Below are positions 47,600-60,697 of a stretch of 64,000 bases of DNA, piece by piece. The stretch is from Margaritifera margaritifera (lineage: Eukaryota > Mollusca > Bivalvia > Unionida > Margaritiferidae): NCBI GenBank assembly GCA_029931535.1, contig JAQPZY010000953.1, forward strand, positions 199,001 to 263,000, in the 5' to 3' direction. Both the position numbers and the translations under genes were made by a program. The notes under the pieces were generated by a model. That model did no database searches. It was not told the DNA's origin and saw only the letters and a program-made list of their open reading frames with translations. Within the stretch, counting starts at the first letter, position 1; every line of letters starts with the position of its first letter.

Positions 47600-50284
47600 G
47601 TTCGAGTCTTGTAACATTAGTGAAACGTTTGATCTGTCAACGATACATGCAACTGAAATTATTTTCTCTGAAGTTTTATTTTCAGGGGGAATATATGTCA
47701 TAGTATCATAATGGCATAACTTTTACATATATTTGAGCTCGAAATGTAGTTCATGATTTGTTTGGTGAGTCTTCATAATATTCTTGTCAATAATTATTAG
47801 AGCTGTTAGTATACAAAGATTTACTCACGCCCTTTTCTTGTACTCAAATGGAATAAAGTGTATGTATGGTTCATGTTTGTACTTTATTGTATTAATAGCT
47901 TGTGCACAATATTTATTATAATCTTTAGAACCGTTGTGTTACTATTTTCTTTAACGTTTGGTGAAATATGCTTTCTACATTACTTCAGAAAGCGTGCCAT
48001 GCACTGTCATACACAGTAATCTTAGATTATTCATTTGATAACAACAGAACCATGTATTCCAAAACACTTAAGAGAGATAACTCTGGCGGAACGATACTGT
48101 TACGAGTTGCCCTGTCGCAAGAGATACATTTTCACTGATATGTATCACAGTTTAAACACCATACAAATAAAAAAAAACATGATCTAGCTGCAAATTAACA
48201 CAATCTGACAGCTAGCCAAGACATAAAACCTTTTTTTTTTTACAAGCCTGACATAAATTACAACTCTTACATTACACACCAATCACAGCTAGCTTTTTTG
48301 TTTATTTCTGAATCCAATGTTCCATATAGATTTAGCTCCGTCGCTCTGGGTTTGCGCAATTGGTACTATTATACCAGAATCAGGCTTCGTATTCATTGAT
48401 AATTGTGTCATGACACAAACGACAATGATATTGTTAGATATATGTCCAGGAAGTTTCGATTGCAACATAATACAATTGAGAACTCCGTTGCACAGCATCC
48501 ATGTTTACAAACGTTTTTGGGGACGGAATGGGCTTATTATAATGGCTTAAACATAAGAAGATTTTCTCTCTTGGGATTACGATTACGATTTTGATTTCAT
48601 ACTAGGGGGGAATATATGAAAAGCTATTATTTGGGAGATATTGAAGATGAGGAAAATGATGAAGAATATGTAATTAATAAAACGACGAAATATCAAGTGA
48701 AGCATTCTGACATTTCAGAGAAAAAAAGGATACGAAGTCTGACTTCTGTATGTGATAGTTTTGAAATCTTCTAGGCAGCGTCCTCAGACACACTTTAAAA
48801 AATAAAACATGGACATCATTCATTACAATGTATGTAGTTAATCCTATTACCTAATTACATATGAAATTATTAATATTATGTACAGTCTTCAAGTATTGTT
48901 TATTCATAACGTAATGTTTTCAAGATCAGTTATATGGGAGTTCAAAATATAAAGTTGCAAAATATATTGAGGTGCACATTTTATATCATGTCGGTACAAG
49001 TTAGAAAAAAAAACTATACAACCTACGAAAATTGTTTTGGGAGAAATTCAATCATTAATGGAAAGTTTATGAAGTTATACTATTTGTTATAAATCATTTT
49101 ACTATCACGTTTATTGTATAAAACATTACATTTATTATCATATAAGATATAGATGATCTCAAATTGGTAATGATTTAGTATTAAATTTATGAAACGAGTT
49201 AAATAATTTCCAGCATTTGCGACCGAAATAAAGGTCTCATTTAAAACATAGTCTTTACATAGTCTAGCATGTTAGTACTCAGAACGAAATGCTGCTATTT
49301 TTAGCTTTCAGTGGTAAAACAATTTATATAAATAGTTATATATATTAAAATAAATAAATAAGACGGAATCTGTATAAACCATCTGCATGTAGGAACCATC
49401 TGTGTATAAAGGTAAAGATGCATAGATAGCATGTATACATAATTAAAAATATGTATATAAAGACGATATATTTAAAAAGACCACATCCAGATGGTCACCG
49501 GTGTTGTCTTTACACACATGTTTGATTGTGCCACAATAACATATCTACCTTTCACTATAGCTGTTTGATGATTAGATCTGATCTCTTTTAACAAAATCGA
49601 GTACATTAATTTGGTTTACACGCAAAATGTCTAAAACTTAGTGTTAGATGGGCGCTCAGCCAGTCAATCGAAGTCATGAATATTTCATTGGGAGAGCTAA
49701 GATTAGCTTCGGTTGATATCTTTCACGAATGTATCCGCGAGTATATCGTCTGGCCTTTAGAAATCTCTTCTATAAGTTGAACCCAAAGTGTTTGTATGGG
49801 GTGTCAAACATTGCGATTTTCTGTATGAACTAGTCCATATAAATGCTTTCATTAACATGCACAATGAATATTAAATATCAGTTAAAATAAATAAAATATA
49901 TTGAATATGAATTACGCTGATTGCATACCAATAAAGAGAATTTAAATAAAATATAAATGGAAAGTATTGAACATAACTATACTATTTCTTATAAACAAAT
50001 ACGAAATATTGAAAATAAATGAATTGTATTGAATTTTAAATATATTAAATCAGATATTGCAACGTTTAACAAGCCATAAGTTAATGTATGCCTTGCTCGT
50101 TTCAGATAATTTATTCTTTTATCACGCTGACCGCGTGTATGGATTGTTTACTAGCACACATGTGTTATATACTCCCCCTGCTTGTATCTAAATAGGGACA
50201 TTTTTGGTAACTTCCGACTGAAAATATGATTTGTTGCCAAGTCCGTGTGGTCAAACGGTTTGATTCGTAATTTCCACATTTACT

Positions 50285-50285
<1 letters not shown>
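47600..50285. other. No gene recognised
   Basis: Includes overlapping 69-77-codon frames on both strands at 48289-48594 without identifiable motifs. Otherwise AT-rich. Confidence 0.4.

Positions 50286-50288
<3 letters not shown>

Positions 50289-50346
<58 letters not shown>
50289..50346. repeat. (GA)n microsatellite
   Basis: Pure GA tract of about 57 bp. Confidence 0.95.
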
Positions 50347-50349
<3 letters not shown>

Positions 50350-50476
50350 AACCGCAGGTGTTTGTTCATCAGTTTGATGTAAGCATTTTTCCATGAAATA
50401 CTCAAAGTGAGGTCCTGTTTGATCGTAAATACCATCGCAATCAAGTTATTTCTTTTTGGACTGTCTATCTATCTAT

Positions 50477-50491
50477 CTATCTATTTGTAGA

Positions 50492-50541
<50 letters not shown>

Positions 50542-50556
50542 TCTACAAATAGATAG
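50477..50556. repeat. Perfect 80-bp palindrome with a (TA)n centre
   Basis: CTATCTATTTGTAGAAG on the left pairs exactly with CTTCTACAAATAGATAG on the right, around a (TA)n core, so the whole block is self-complementary. A (CTAT)n run abuts the left arm. Confidence 0.9.
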
Positions 50557-50799
50557 GTATGTCTCTCTCATATAACAAATAAAGGATATGCATGTATAAG
50601 GATGCTAAATTACGAGTTATGAGAAAATATTTAGAAATTACCGACCATCAGACCAGTGTTCAGGTTTTTGAATAGGTTATGTCGGCATAACAACCTTGGA
50701 TTTCAAGTCCATAAATAAACATATAATAGTTCACATTAGGTTGAATTTTTCTTCTAAAAAGATTAAACAAATTTCAGCTGGCACAAGTCGTTAAAATGC

Positions 50800-51126
50800 A
50801 ATTTATTTGCAAAAGAGTTTAATTCATATCTTTGAGATAGCTCGATTTCACAATCAACGATTTCATCTAAAGTATTTACTCATCAGTGCGCATCAGGAAA
50901 TCTCATTATACGTGCATACATTTTAAATCAGAAATCTCATTATACGTGCATTCATTTTAAATAAGTTTATAATCTGTAAGCGTACGTGATCAAATACGCG
51001 TATGAAAAGGGAAAAGTAGAGTATATTAATAGACGAGATTCTCCAAATCACCTGTAGTATCAAAATCTTCATATATAGACAGCGATCTCAAATTAATCAT
51101 ATTGAAAGTCCACTGAGGTGTGTGTG

Positions 51127-51188
<62 letters not shown>

Positions 51189-51790
51189 GGGGTGGGGTGG
51201 GGAGGGATGCCATAACTTGGAGCTTGGGTTCTTAGTTCTATTCCCGGTGGGCGACAAATTATAATTCTGTAAGATTTTCATACAAATAATGATGCTCCTT
51301 TTTAAATTTTTAAAAAAGAGACTAATTTATATGTGTGAGTTAGCTCAATTTCACGGTCATTTACAAAAGAGAGTAATTCATATGTGTGAGATAGCTCAAT
51401 TTCACGATCATTTACAAAAGAGACTAATTCATATGTGTGAAATAACTCAATTTCACGGTCAACAATTTTGTTAAATGCATTTCCTTCTTTGACTCCATCA
51501 ATGTTGGAAACAATATCTTACAAGGTTATCAGTATGTATCTGCACCCAGGAACATGTTCTCATTTCACAAATTATTTTGTGTATATTAGAAATGTTGTTA
51601 TATGTAAAGAAAAGTCAAAATTAGTATATATTTAGTAAGCCTACGTGATCAAATACGCATATATACAGCGATCTGAAAAATAATCATGTTGAAGGTCCAC
51701 ATAGGTGTGTGTGTGTGCGTTCATGTGTGATGTTGTTGTTTGTTTGTTTTTTTCTAAGTATCTTCACTTCATATTGACACGTTTCCTCCT
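50800..51790. repeat. Diverged ~0.6-kb tandem duplication with an inner 51-bp triplication
   Basis: ATTCATATCTTTGAGATAGC (50822) recurs as a three-copy 51-bp unit at 51310-51470 (ATTCATATGTGTGAGATAGC). ACGTGATCAAATACGCGTAT at about 50985 recurs at about 51642, and CAGCGATCTCAAATTAATCAT at about 51080 recurs at about 51667, each followed by a GTGTGTGTG run. A (GA)n tract occupies 51130-51183. Confidence 0.65.
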
Positions 51791-52202
51791 CTTGGATCCA
51801 GGGATAGAGTTTCCTCGACCCCACCCCCTCCCCTCTGTTTCGTATCAAATTTGTAACTTACGACAATTATACGTGTGCCGCTTAATGTTTACCAAAAGGA
51901 ACCATACAACAGGCAACCTGTGCATTAAGATACACGCCCATGGAATGGAGGGGACCGAGATTGGGGTGGAAGGAGGGAGATTGGTCAACGGTGAACACTT
52001 TTTTGGAGTGTGTATGATATCTGTACAATATCAGTACGTCGGAAAATATATTGCCAAATGTTATGATATTCTGCATGATCATGTAAAGAAAAGGGAACAA
52101 TGGATGAACGCAGCCGCAAATATGTTTTTAGACAGGCGGACATATGGTTGGACGCACGGAGATTTTCAAAATACCCTTGTAGCCTCCTCAGGAAATATTT
52201 AG
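51705..52202 (+). CDS. Hypothetical 165-codon ORF
   Basis: The longest plain open frame on the right half of the window. It begins in the duplicated GT-rich block (MCVCAFMCDVVVCLFF) and continues past it with MFTKRNHTTGNLCIKIH, GVCMISVQYQYVGKYIAKCY and REQWMNAAANMFLDRRTYGW. No known domain is seen, and overlapping minus-strand frames are also open. It may be an unrecognised terminal exon or chance. Confidence 0.2.
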   Translation: MCVCAFMCDVVVCLFFSKYLHFILTRFLLLDPGIEFPRPHPLPSVSYQICNLRQLYVCRLMFTKRNHTTGNLCIKIHAHGMEGTEIGVEGGRLVNGEHFFGVCMISVQYQYVGKYIAKCYDILHDHVKKREQWMNAAANMFLDRRTYGWTHGDFQNTLVASSGNI

Positions 52203-53411
52203 TAATCATGATGAACAATAAAATAATTATTCCTTACTTTTAGAAAATAATTCGAATCTACGAAAATATCTGATTCAAAAACCAAAATATATATATTCTC
52301 TCAAAAGCGTCCCATGAATGTTTTGTGACTGAGCAAGAGTTTCTTATTTGTAGAAGGGTACTAGCATGTACATGATGAGTAAATGTATAGATGATACTGA
52401 CTACAGTATAAATCTTGGATTTACAATCAGGGTTTTTAATAACAAAAATAGCTAATCCCACAGGGCTGAAGATTCTGGGGAAAAAATTATTATGTTGGTT
52501 CAGAGATTATTTGCTTCTCGCAATAGTCAGCCTTTGCATCACAGCTAGTAAGCATTAAGCACTGGAAGAGCGTAAGTCATAGCGAGTGCATGCGAAATAG
52601 CGCGATATGAAAACAACCGGAAAATCCCTTCCTAGTGGACTCATCCAGAGATCGCTGTGCATAGCAGAAAAAAATAGCTATGGATTGCGATGTGATGGCT
52701 GAACATAACTGTATGAATTTATTGGCTTATCACCTTTCAGTATGGTAAATTACCAATAACACGATAATTTTGCGATCCTCACCCTCAAAAATAAAATACA
52801 ATACAATAAAATATAGTATAAAAAAAACAACAAATAAACAGACTGAATGATCACTTTGGTTTGAATTTTTCAAAATTATTATTTACATTTTATTATAACG
52901 TATTCCAAGTCATACGACTGCAATGAGTAATATAAGCTGCAAATAAAGCAATGAGTTTCTCACCCTAGTGTTCGTCTCTGTCATCTCGTGGCAAAAGAGT
53001 ACGTTTCTAAAGCATAGACAGTGCACTCAAGCTTTAGTCAAAATCCTAAACTAACTAAATCCAACCAACTGCAGGAATGACATATATTGATTTTGTTCTT
53101 GTACACTCCTACTAAATAGCATCGCACATCATACGAAACCAAGATATTTTGTGTTGCCACTGACACCACGTGACGTGACTATTAGTGTTATTAGTTTTAG
53201 TGTATGCCGAACATTTCACGGCAAATAGCTGAAAAATGTTGAAGGTATGACTATTTCAATTTGCAGATGATATTTGGTGGCAGACGGTTTGTTGACGGAC
53301 ATTAGACTGTGTAGTCATGAACTTAATACAAGTATTTAACCTATGTTAGTAAAGCATAAAATGTAGGTCACATTGGCCTTTGCCTGTAAGGGTGTAATAC
53401 CTACATCCAAG

Positions 53412-53412
<1 letters not shown>
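52203..53412. other. No gene recognised
   Basis: AT-rich, short frames only. Confidence 0.4.
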
Positions 53413-53414
<2 letters not shown>

Positions 53415-53449
<35 letters not shown>

Positions 53450-53490
53450 GGAGAGAGCTGGGGGGGGGGCAGGGGCGGGGGGGGGGGAGC
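53415..53490. repeat. (GA)n tract followed by G-runs
   Basis: About 32 bp of GA, then runs of up to nine consecutive G with few interruptions (53460-53489), a potential G-quadruplex former. Confidence 0.85.
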
Positions 53491-53768
53491 TTTAGAGTAT
53501 ATTAGCGCCAATATAATAATCTTCATATACAGGATAATAATTGTTTTTTTTTAAAACAATGAAATCAGCCGTTTTGTGGCCTTCTAAAAATTCTTGATTA
53601 TCTCACTAACAATGTGTTATTCTTCGTTTGAAATCTATAGGTGTAAAAAGCAATTCTCATTTAGCGAATGATGAAAAAGATTGAGACAAACATCTAGGTC
53701 GTATTCTCAATGGAATATAAGACACGCATGTTCAGGTAAAAAGTTACTCACTGCGGATACGTACTGCA

Positions 53769-53784
53769 GAGAGAGAGAGAGAGG

Positions 53785-53857
<73 letters not shown>
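53769..53857. repeat. (GA)n microsatellite
   Basis: GA tract with a few interruptions; the R-E-R-E frame over it is an artefact. Confidence 0.95.
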
Positions 53858-53863
<6 letters not shown>

Positions 53864-54057
53864 AATCTATTGAATTATAAGTACATGAGTTAAGATTTTA
53901 CCGACAATTGATTTATTTCCGAATTATTTTAAGTAAGATTGCCATTACCGATATAATAATTATACCTGTGATCTCAGCATGAATCTTTTAAATTATTATG
54001 TTTTTAGAAAAATATGCAAACAGCTGCAAGTATAAGAAAAGAAACGAATGAGAGAAA

Positions 54058-57000
54058 TCAGCATGGACAACGGTAATACTCAGTTTCCTTCCAATTTTAA
54101 TATAGTATCAGCAGTGTACGTTTTCCACGTGCTCTGTTGAAAGTGTTCTTTGAATTTACTGTTTATGTGGTCATAGGTTTGATACACTAAGTAGATAATG
54201 GTGATCGTTGTCTTTAGAATCGTCATTGACAAACGCAAAACTTACATTCTCTTACTGGAGTTTATTGGTTCATTTAAGTACAAACGTTATCTAATATACC
54301 CAGTTATGCATAAAGGCTTGTAGTGTTTAACTCAAGACTATTTATGACAGGGTACACAGACCGAATTAAATATGACATATTATTCTCTGACGTAAATTAA
54401 TAAAGGTCAAAACAGAAATTAAAGTCTACATCTGACATAACTCCGTTTTCTGCACTGACAAATACTCTGGTGTACATTTCGACTTCGTTTGGTGGCGACA
54501 GTTTTTCGTCATTAAAATTGGATCTGTGTTACTTGGCTCTCTGCAGATGGTATGCATGATAATAATCACGTACACAGGTAGACATAATATTAATTACCAA
54601 TAGGGTTAATATGTCACTACCGCTTTCAATCAACTGAGTGGCAGTACAGACACGTAATAAAAATATTAAAGCAGATTTATAACTTGGTACTATCGAATTA
54701 AGTCAATAGTTTTAGGCGCGTGACGAATGCAAATATTACTCAATGCTCTGGATTCAAACTTCGGTGCTGTGGATAAAAACGTGTTGTCAAAGTATACAAT
54801 TACTGAGGATTATTTATCACCTTTAATCTCGTGTCATTATACTGGGCCAAAAAGTGCGTAGGGTTGTAACGTCAATTTTTAGCAATACGATTAGCCGTTT
54901 ACGGACATATTGAGACATTGGAAGAAAATTTTTGTTATGTCATGGTTTACGTGAACAAAAAACTAAAAACAACAATATTTGAAAGCTTTAAGGGCGAAAA
55001 TTGATGTCCCAATGTCAGAAAAAGTTGTGAGGATACCAGGTAAAAGTATATTGCAAATATAAGCGTCATTGTCCTTAACATATCATAATACTTATTAAAC
55101 ACACCCTGCTTCTCCTCCTCTTCCTCTTCATAATCATCAACAACAGCTCTAAAGACATCTAAAATATCAATTCCCTCTCCAAGATAAACCAAATAAAACA
55201 ATAATAGCAAGTAAAAAGCAATAATACCAAGTAAAAAAAAAACGAAAAAAAAAAAAACAAAACAAAAAAAAACAAAAACAACAACAACAACAACAAAAAA
55301 CCCCAACAATAATGGGAAGTAAAAAAGAGGAATGATAACCTTTCTTTTTCCACGCATTATTTTCCTCTTCTTCGTTGTCGGCTTCGTCGCTAATTGTTGA
55401 TACAAATTTGAGACTTTTATTGGAAATTTTGTCGGGTGTAAACCTGCTCTAATGATTCAGAGATTTCAATACCTCGTGCAAATCATACATATTGAACATG
55501 AAACAATGGTTTTGCAAACATATGTGAAGAAAAGAAACATTTCGTCCAGGTATACAATATACATGTTACAAATAATATTCATAAATGTTACGAAGGAAAC
55601 GTAGAATTCTTATAATAAGACAAGGACACCGATATTTTAGCCAATGACCCTATTTCAAAGCATTACATTTGCGCACGGTTTTGAATATTCAGCAAAATCG
55701 AGATTGGTAACTTGCTGAGTTAAAAACAAGAGATTTAGCCCTATTTCACAATGACAAATAGCCAGCCATAAGCAAACTTCAAGCACCTTTATTGGAGAGT
55801 ATATACATTTCACAAACGGTATTCTTGAACGTTCGATGGTTATTCGGATTTAGGTGTACAATAAAATAGTCAGATTTTCGTAGCATTTTCAATCTTCTCG
55901 TTAAAATTAATGACGTACAAAATACATAGAGAATTTTTTCTTTTCTAAAAATGTGCGTCGTTTGATTCTAGTAGCTGAAAAGTGTTTTGGGGCACAAAAT
56001 TTAAAAACTGGGCACAATCATCAGTGAACAAGTTTAATTATTGCCCAATTTTTCAAGAACGTTTCATTCCGTTGATACACATGTTTCTGATGAATCTTTA
56101 TCATAAATAGCAATACAAGTTTTCTTGAAATAAATAGTTGCAGAAAAACAAATATTATGGATGTTCCGATGTTTTTCTTGCACGTTTTATAGAAACTCTC
56201 GCAAAGCTTTCTCTTGCAATTCTTATAGGAAATCTGATTGTTTTCAAAATTAATGTTCAATTTTTCTTGGAAAGTCGTGTGTTGATATTACAGCTACGAG
56301 ACAATCTGAAGATCTCGCAGTAAAATATACAAAATCCTTCGTCAATGTATATCAAATATAATAGAGTTCGATTAAAGAAGAACAATACACATGACAAATT
56401 AGCATGAATAACGGTAATACTCAATGGTCTTCCATATTAATACAGTATTAGGATTGCACTCTTTTCATGTGCTCTATTGACAACAGCCTTTGAATTGTGT
56501 AGTAATAAGTATATCTAACTAAGCAGAGAATGGCGATTGTTGTCTTACAATCGTCATTGTTGTCTTACAATCGTCACTGTTGAACGCAAAATTTACATTT
56601 GCTCACAGGAGTTTATTGATTCATGTAACTACCAACCTTACCAAAATATACCTGATTATGCACGTGATCATTTAGAGTTTTACTGAACACTTTTCACGAC
56701 TGGGCGAACGGAATGAGGTACGTGTTTTACTTTATTCCATGACGTAAAGTAATAAAGGTCTAGACTAAAATTGAAGGCCTTCGTCCGACATCGATATCCC
56801 TTTGTAGTGTCGGATACTCCAGTTTCCGGTTTCTCTAACTTCTATTTGAGGATGAATTTGTCCTTCCCGTCGAAGAAAACATATGTGTACATGGACATAA
56901 TTAACTCTTCCTTCATCGGGTGTTTTTGGAAGTTGCGTTTCGAAGTAAACTTTCGGGTTTTGGCGGCCAATTCCGTTCTCTGAATAAACAAATGTTCTGG

Positions 57001-59935
57001 TATGTGTTTTGATTTCACTTGGTGACGTTAGTTTTTCGTCATCAAAATTGTTTCTGTGTCCCTTAGCGCTACTGCAAACGGTACGTATGACAATAAACAG
57101 TATATCGGCAATGTATCAAAGTATCACATGTGAGCTCCGGATTGAATATTCTGCAATCTCTAGATTGGTATCCTGCTGAGTTCTCAAGTGATTTAGTTCT
57201 ATTTCACAAAGACAGATAGCCAGCGATAGACACAATTCAAGCAACATTATTGGGGAGTATATACATTTCACAAACGGTATCTATCTATGTTTGATGCTAG
57301 TCAAAGTTTCGTCGCAATTTCCGTCTTCTCATTAAAATTACTGACATACGTAATAAATGTAGATTAACTTTTTTCCCTTAAATGTGAGTCATTTGAATCT
57401 AGTTGAAAGGCTCTTTCAGGTCGTCCATTTGAATATGGGGCACAAGCATCAGCAAACAAGTTTAATTTATTTTCCAAGCTTTCAAGACTGTTTCATTCCG
57501 TATTTCTTTCAAGTATCTAACTAAATAGAAAATGGTGATTATTGTCTTTAGAATAGTCACTGATGAGCACAATACTTACATTCTCTTACTGGAGTGTATC
57601 GGTTCATTTGACTACCAACCTTATCAAATGTACTTAAGTATGCATTAGAGCTTTCAGAGCTTCCAATACCTGGTTTATTTAACTTGTATTTAGGGGTGAA
57701 TTTTTCCTTCACTTTGCATCAGACATATTTGTACACGAAAATAATTAGCTGCGCCTGCCTTGGGTGTGTTTGGGTGCTGCGTTTTCAAAGAAAACTTTCA
57801 GGTTTTGATGGCCGATTCTGTTCCCAGGATAAACAACTGCTCTTGTATACGTTTTGACTTCACTTGGTGACGTTAGTTTTTCTTCATCAAAATTGTTTCT
57901 GTATCCCTTGGCGCTACTGCAAACGGTAGGTATGAAAATAAACAGTACATCGACAATATATAAATAGAGACGACAGGTTATACGTGCACAGGCAGACAGA
58001 ACATTAATTAACAAGAAGGTTAATATAAAGATCAAAGCAGAATTATATCGCTGTTATAACCTAGAAAGTCAATTATTTTTGAGATGTAACAAAGGCAAAT
58101 ATTGGTTAATGCTCTCGATTCAAACTTAGGTGCGGTGGATCAAAAAGTGATTTAAATTGTAACATTTTTGAGCATTATTTCTCAACGTTATCCTCGTGTC
58201 ATCATATTTGGCCAATTAATGCGTCGACGTTGGAATGTTAATTTTAACCAATATGATTAGCTGTATACGGACGTATTTATGTATTAGATGGAAAGTTTTA
58301 TTATGTCAAGGTTCACGTAAATTAATAATAAAAATGAAAAATATTTGAAATCTTTAAGAGCGAAAATTGATGGCCCCAATTGCAGAAAATTTGTGAGGAT
58401 ACCGGGTAAAATTACAGTGCAAATTGTGAGCGCCATTTTCTTTTCCACGTTCAGAATACTTATAAATCACATCTTATCCCTCCTCCTACTTATCATCATC
58501 ATCATGTTTTTCATCATTTTCATCAACACCAGCTCTAACAGCATCTAATATATCAACCACCCACCCATACAATAAAAGAAAAAACAAACAAACAAACAAA
58601 AGAGGAAAAAACAAAGAATTGCAAGAAAAGATGATTATCCACCTGCCCGTTGTCATGCATTGTTTTCTTTATATTCGGTGTTTCTGTCGTCTTCTTCACT
58701 AGCAACTAATACAGATTTGAGATTTGGTTTTTGTTAGAAATCTTGTCAGGCGTAAACATACATTAATGGTTCCGAGATTAAAATACCAAGCGTGAATCAT
58801 ACATATATAACACGAGATCAGGGTCGAAAGCATTGAATACGAGAACCATATCGATGAGGTCTACAATATACATTGTACAAGTTAAAGATATCCATAAATA
58901 TAACGAATGAATCTTAGAAAATTCGAAACATAGGGCGCGAACGTCGATATATTAGTCAATGGCACTTATTACACATGCACATGGTGTTGAAATGTCCGTA
59001 TCATAGAGATTAGTTCCTTGGTCAAGTTGCTACAAGTGATCTTAGTCCAGTTTTACAAGGACAGAGAACTTAGACAAAACTCAAGCTCATTTCTTTGAGA
59101 GCCGATATTTTTCATAAATAGTACTCTTGAACGTTTGATGGTTGGTCCAATTTAGATTTTGCATTTCCAGCCTTTCATTGAGATTACTGGCGTACCAATT
59201 AAATAAAAATAAAAATACCCAAAAATTCTTTTGACTCAAGGAGCTGAAAAGCTATTTCAGATTCACAATTGAAAAACGGGGCACGACAATCAGCAGAGAA
59301 GTTAAATTTATTGTCCAAGCTTTCTAGAACGTTTCATTCCGTTGAAACAAATATTTTTAGGGCCCTTTATGATAAACAACAGTTAAAGTTTTCTCACAAT
59401 AAATAGTAGCAGAAAAAATCTTATGGATGTTTTGAAGCTTTTTCTTGCACCTTTTATAGTAAATCTCCTGCAGCTTTTTCTTGTAATTCTGATAAGAAAT
59501 CTGGTTGTCTTCAAAATTAATGTTGTGCTTTTTCTTGGAATTTTGTATGGCGATATTAAATCCATTATATGTCCTGAAGATCTCGCACTAAAATATACAA
59601 AATCATTGGTCAATATATATCAAATGTAATGGAGCTGAATTAAAGAAACATGACGCACATGACAAATCAGTATGGGCAACCACCATACTAAATCCACTCC
59701 CATTTAATACAGTAGTTGATGTGCACGCTTTTTACCGGTATGGCGATGGAGTCCTTTCAATTTACGGTTTGCGTGGTGACTGGTGTCTTGTACTAAGTCG
59801 AGAATGGTAATCCAAGTCTTTTGAATCGTCAATGACGAACACAAAACTTACTCGCTGTTACTGGAGATTATCGGTTTATTTTAAGGTCAAATTTAGTGTA
59901 TATACAACGAATATTTTATATGAGCTCCTTGAGCT
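54058..59935. repeat. Higher-order tandem array, ~2.3-kb unit, four partial or full copies
   Basis: Eight ordered landmark blocks recur. Copy 1 (about 54058-56395) has all. Copy 2 (about 56395-57515) lacks the centre. Copy 3 (about 57515-59645) lacks only the first block. Copy 4 (about 59645-59935) has only the first two. Examples: ATGGTGATCGTTGTCTTTAG-like at 54200, 56530, 57530 and 59805; TTTTTCGTCATNAAAATTG-like at 54505, 57034 and 57878; GTGAGGATACCAGGTAAAA / GTGAGGATACCGGGTAAAA at 55026 and 58394; TGAAGATCTCGCA at 56307 and 59575. Divergence is roughly 20-30% by eye. Confidence 0.8.
57745..58035 (-). CDS. Hypothetical 96-codon ORF in the tandem array
   Basis: The minus strand opens with a hydrophobic stretch (MIFILTFLLINVLSACA) that looks like a signal peptide or membrane anchor, followed by a second hydrophobic run and TVCSSAKGYRNNFDEEKLTS, PSEVKTYTRAVVYPGN. 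The array copy at 56940-57090 keeps the same frame open with conservative changes (CSSAKGHRNNFDDEKLTSPS). A third, more diverged version at 54440-54560 retains RSNFNDEKLSPPNEVEMYTR but has a stop. Frame conservation across copies suggests former or present coding. Family unknown. Confidence 0.35.
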   Translation of the reverse strand: MIFILTFLLINVLSACARITCRLYLYIVDVLFIFIPTVCSSAKGYRNNFDEEKLTSPSEVKTYTRAVVYPGNRIGHQNLKVFFENAAPKHTQGRRS

Positions 59936-60636
59936 GTAAATATTTTATTTTTTCATTCATTTGAACGATAGAGCTAATAAACATATATGATTATTTTACA
60001 CAATCATTTACGAACAAATGAATCAGGAGGTTACGTTTAATTCCGGCACGCCGAACGTGTGTAACGTCATTGGTGCCAAAGACAAACTTTTACTGCGATC
60101 TGTTATTGCTATAACGGGGGTCAATATCTTCCAGTTTGTAGCACTGAATTATTCCAATCGACAAATAAGAGGTATACACAAAGGTGTATGCAATTGAAGA
60201 GAAATTATCGGTTAACACTGGGATCAAAATGATACTTGACTACATGAAAATATTTTTTATGCTTTGTTAATTCTTGACTCCTACATGTTTAAATGACGGG
60301 GAAATAAACAAACCAAGGATACACAATAGAAGAAAGAAAGAAGACAACATTAAAAAAAGGTATTAAACGGGTAAACTTCATATCTATAATATGCTGCCAT
60401 CAACCCAACAAAGTTGTGTAAAACACAATTCAAAGAAGTGTTTATCGTGCGTATCACGCAGAAGACCAAAGTGTTTTGACCTAATTCCAGGCTAAGAACA
60501 AAGCACTGACACCTTGCGTGGCGATAAATCAACGCCATCGTCAAAATGTGCAAAGGACATTATATCCCGGTAAAGTTATGCATTGAGGTACTAAGGAAGT
60601 ATGTCAAGAGCATAGTATAGATAATAGACAAGAGTT
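59936..60636. other. No gene recognised
   Basis: Short frames only. Confidence 0.4.
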
Positions 60637-60638
60637 CA

Positions 60639-60639
<1 letters not shown>

Positions 60640-60670
<31 letters not shown>

Positions 60671-60697
60671 GAAGAAGAAGAAGAAAAAGAAGAAGAA
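60640..60697. repeat. (AAT)n-(AAG)n microsatellite
   Basis: About ten AAT units followed by AAG units, at the 3' end of the minus-strand Penelope-like element. Confidence 0.92.

Noticed and set aside
54947..55405. 152-codon minus-strand open frame, one of the longest in the window
   Set aside because: Its centre is a poly-A/AAC tract giving runs of F and V, and the flanks belong to the tandem array. The frame is not kept in the related copy at 58.2-58.7 kb.
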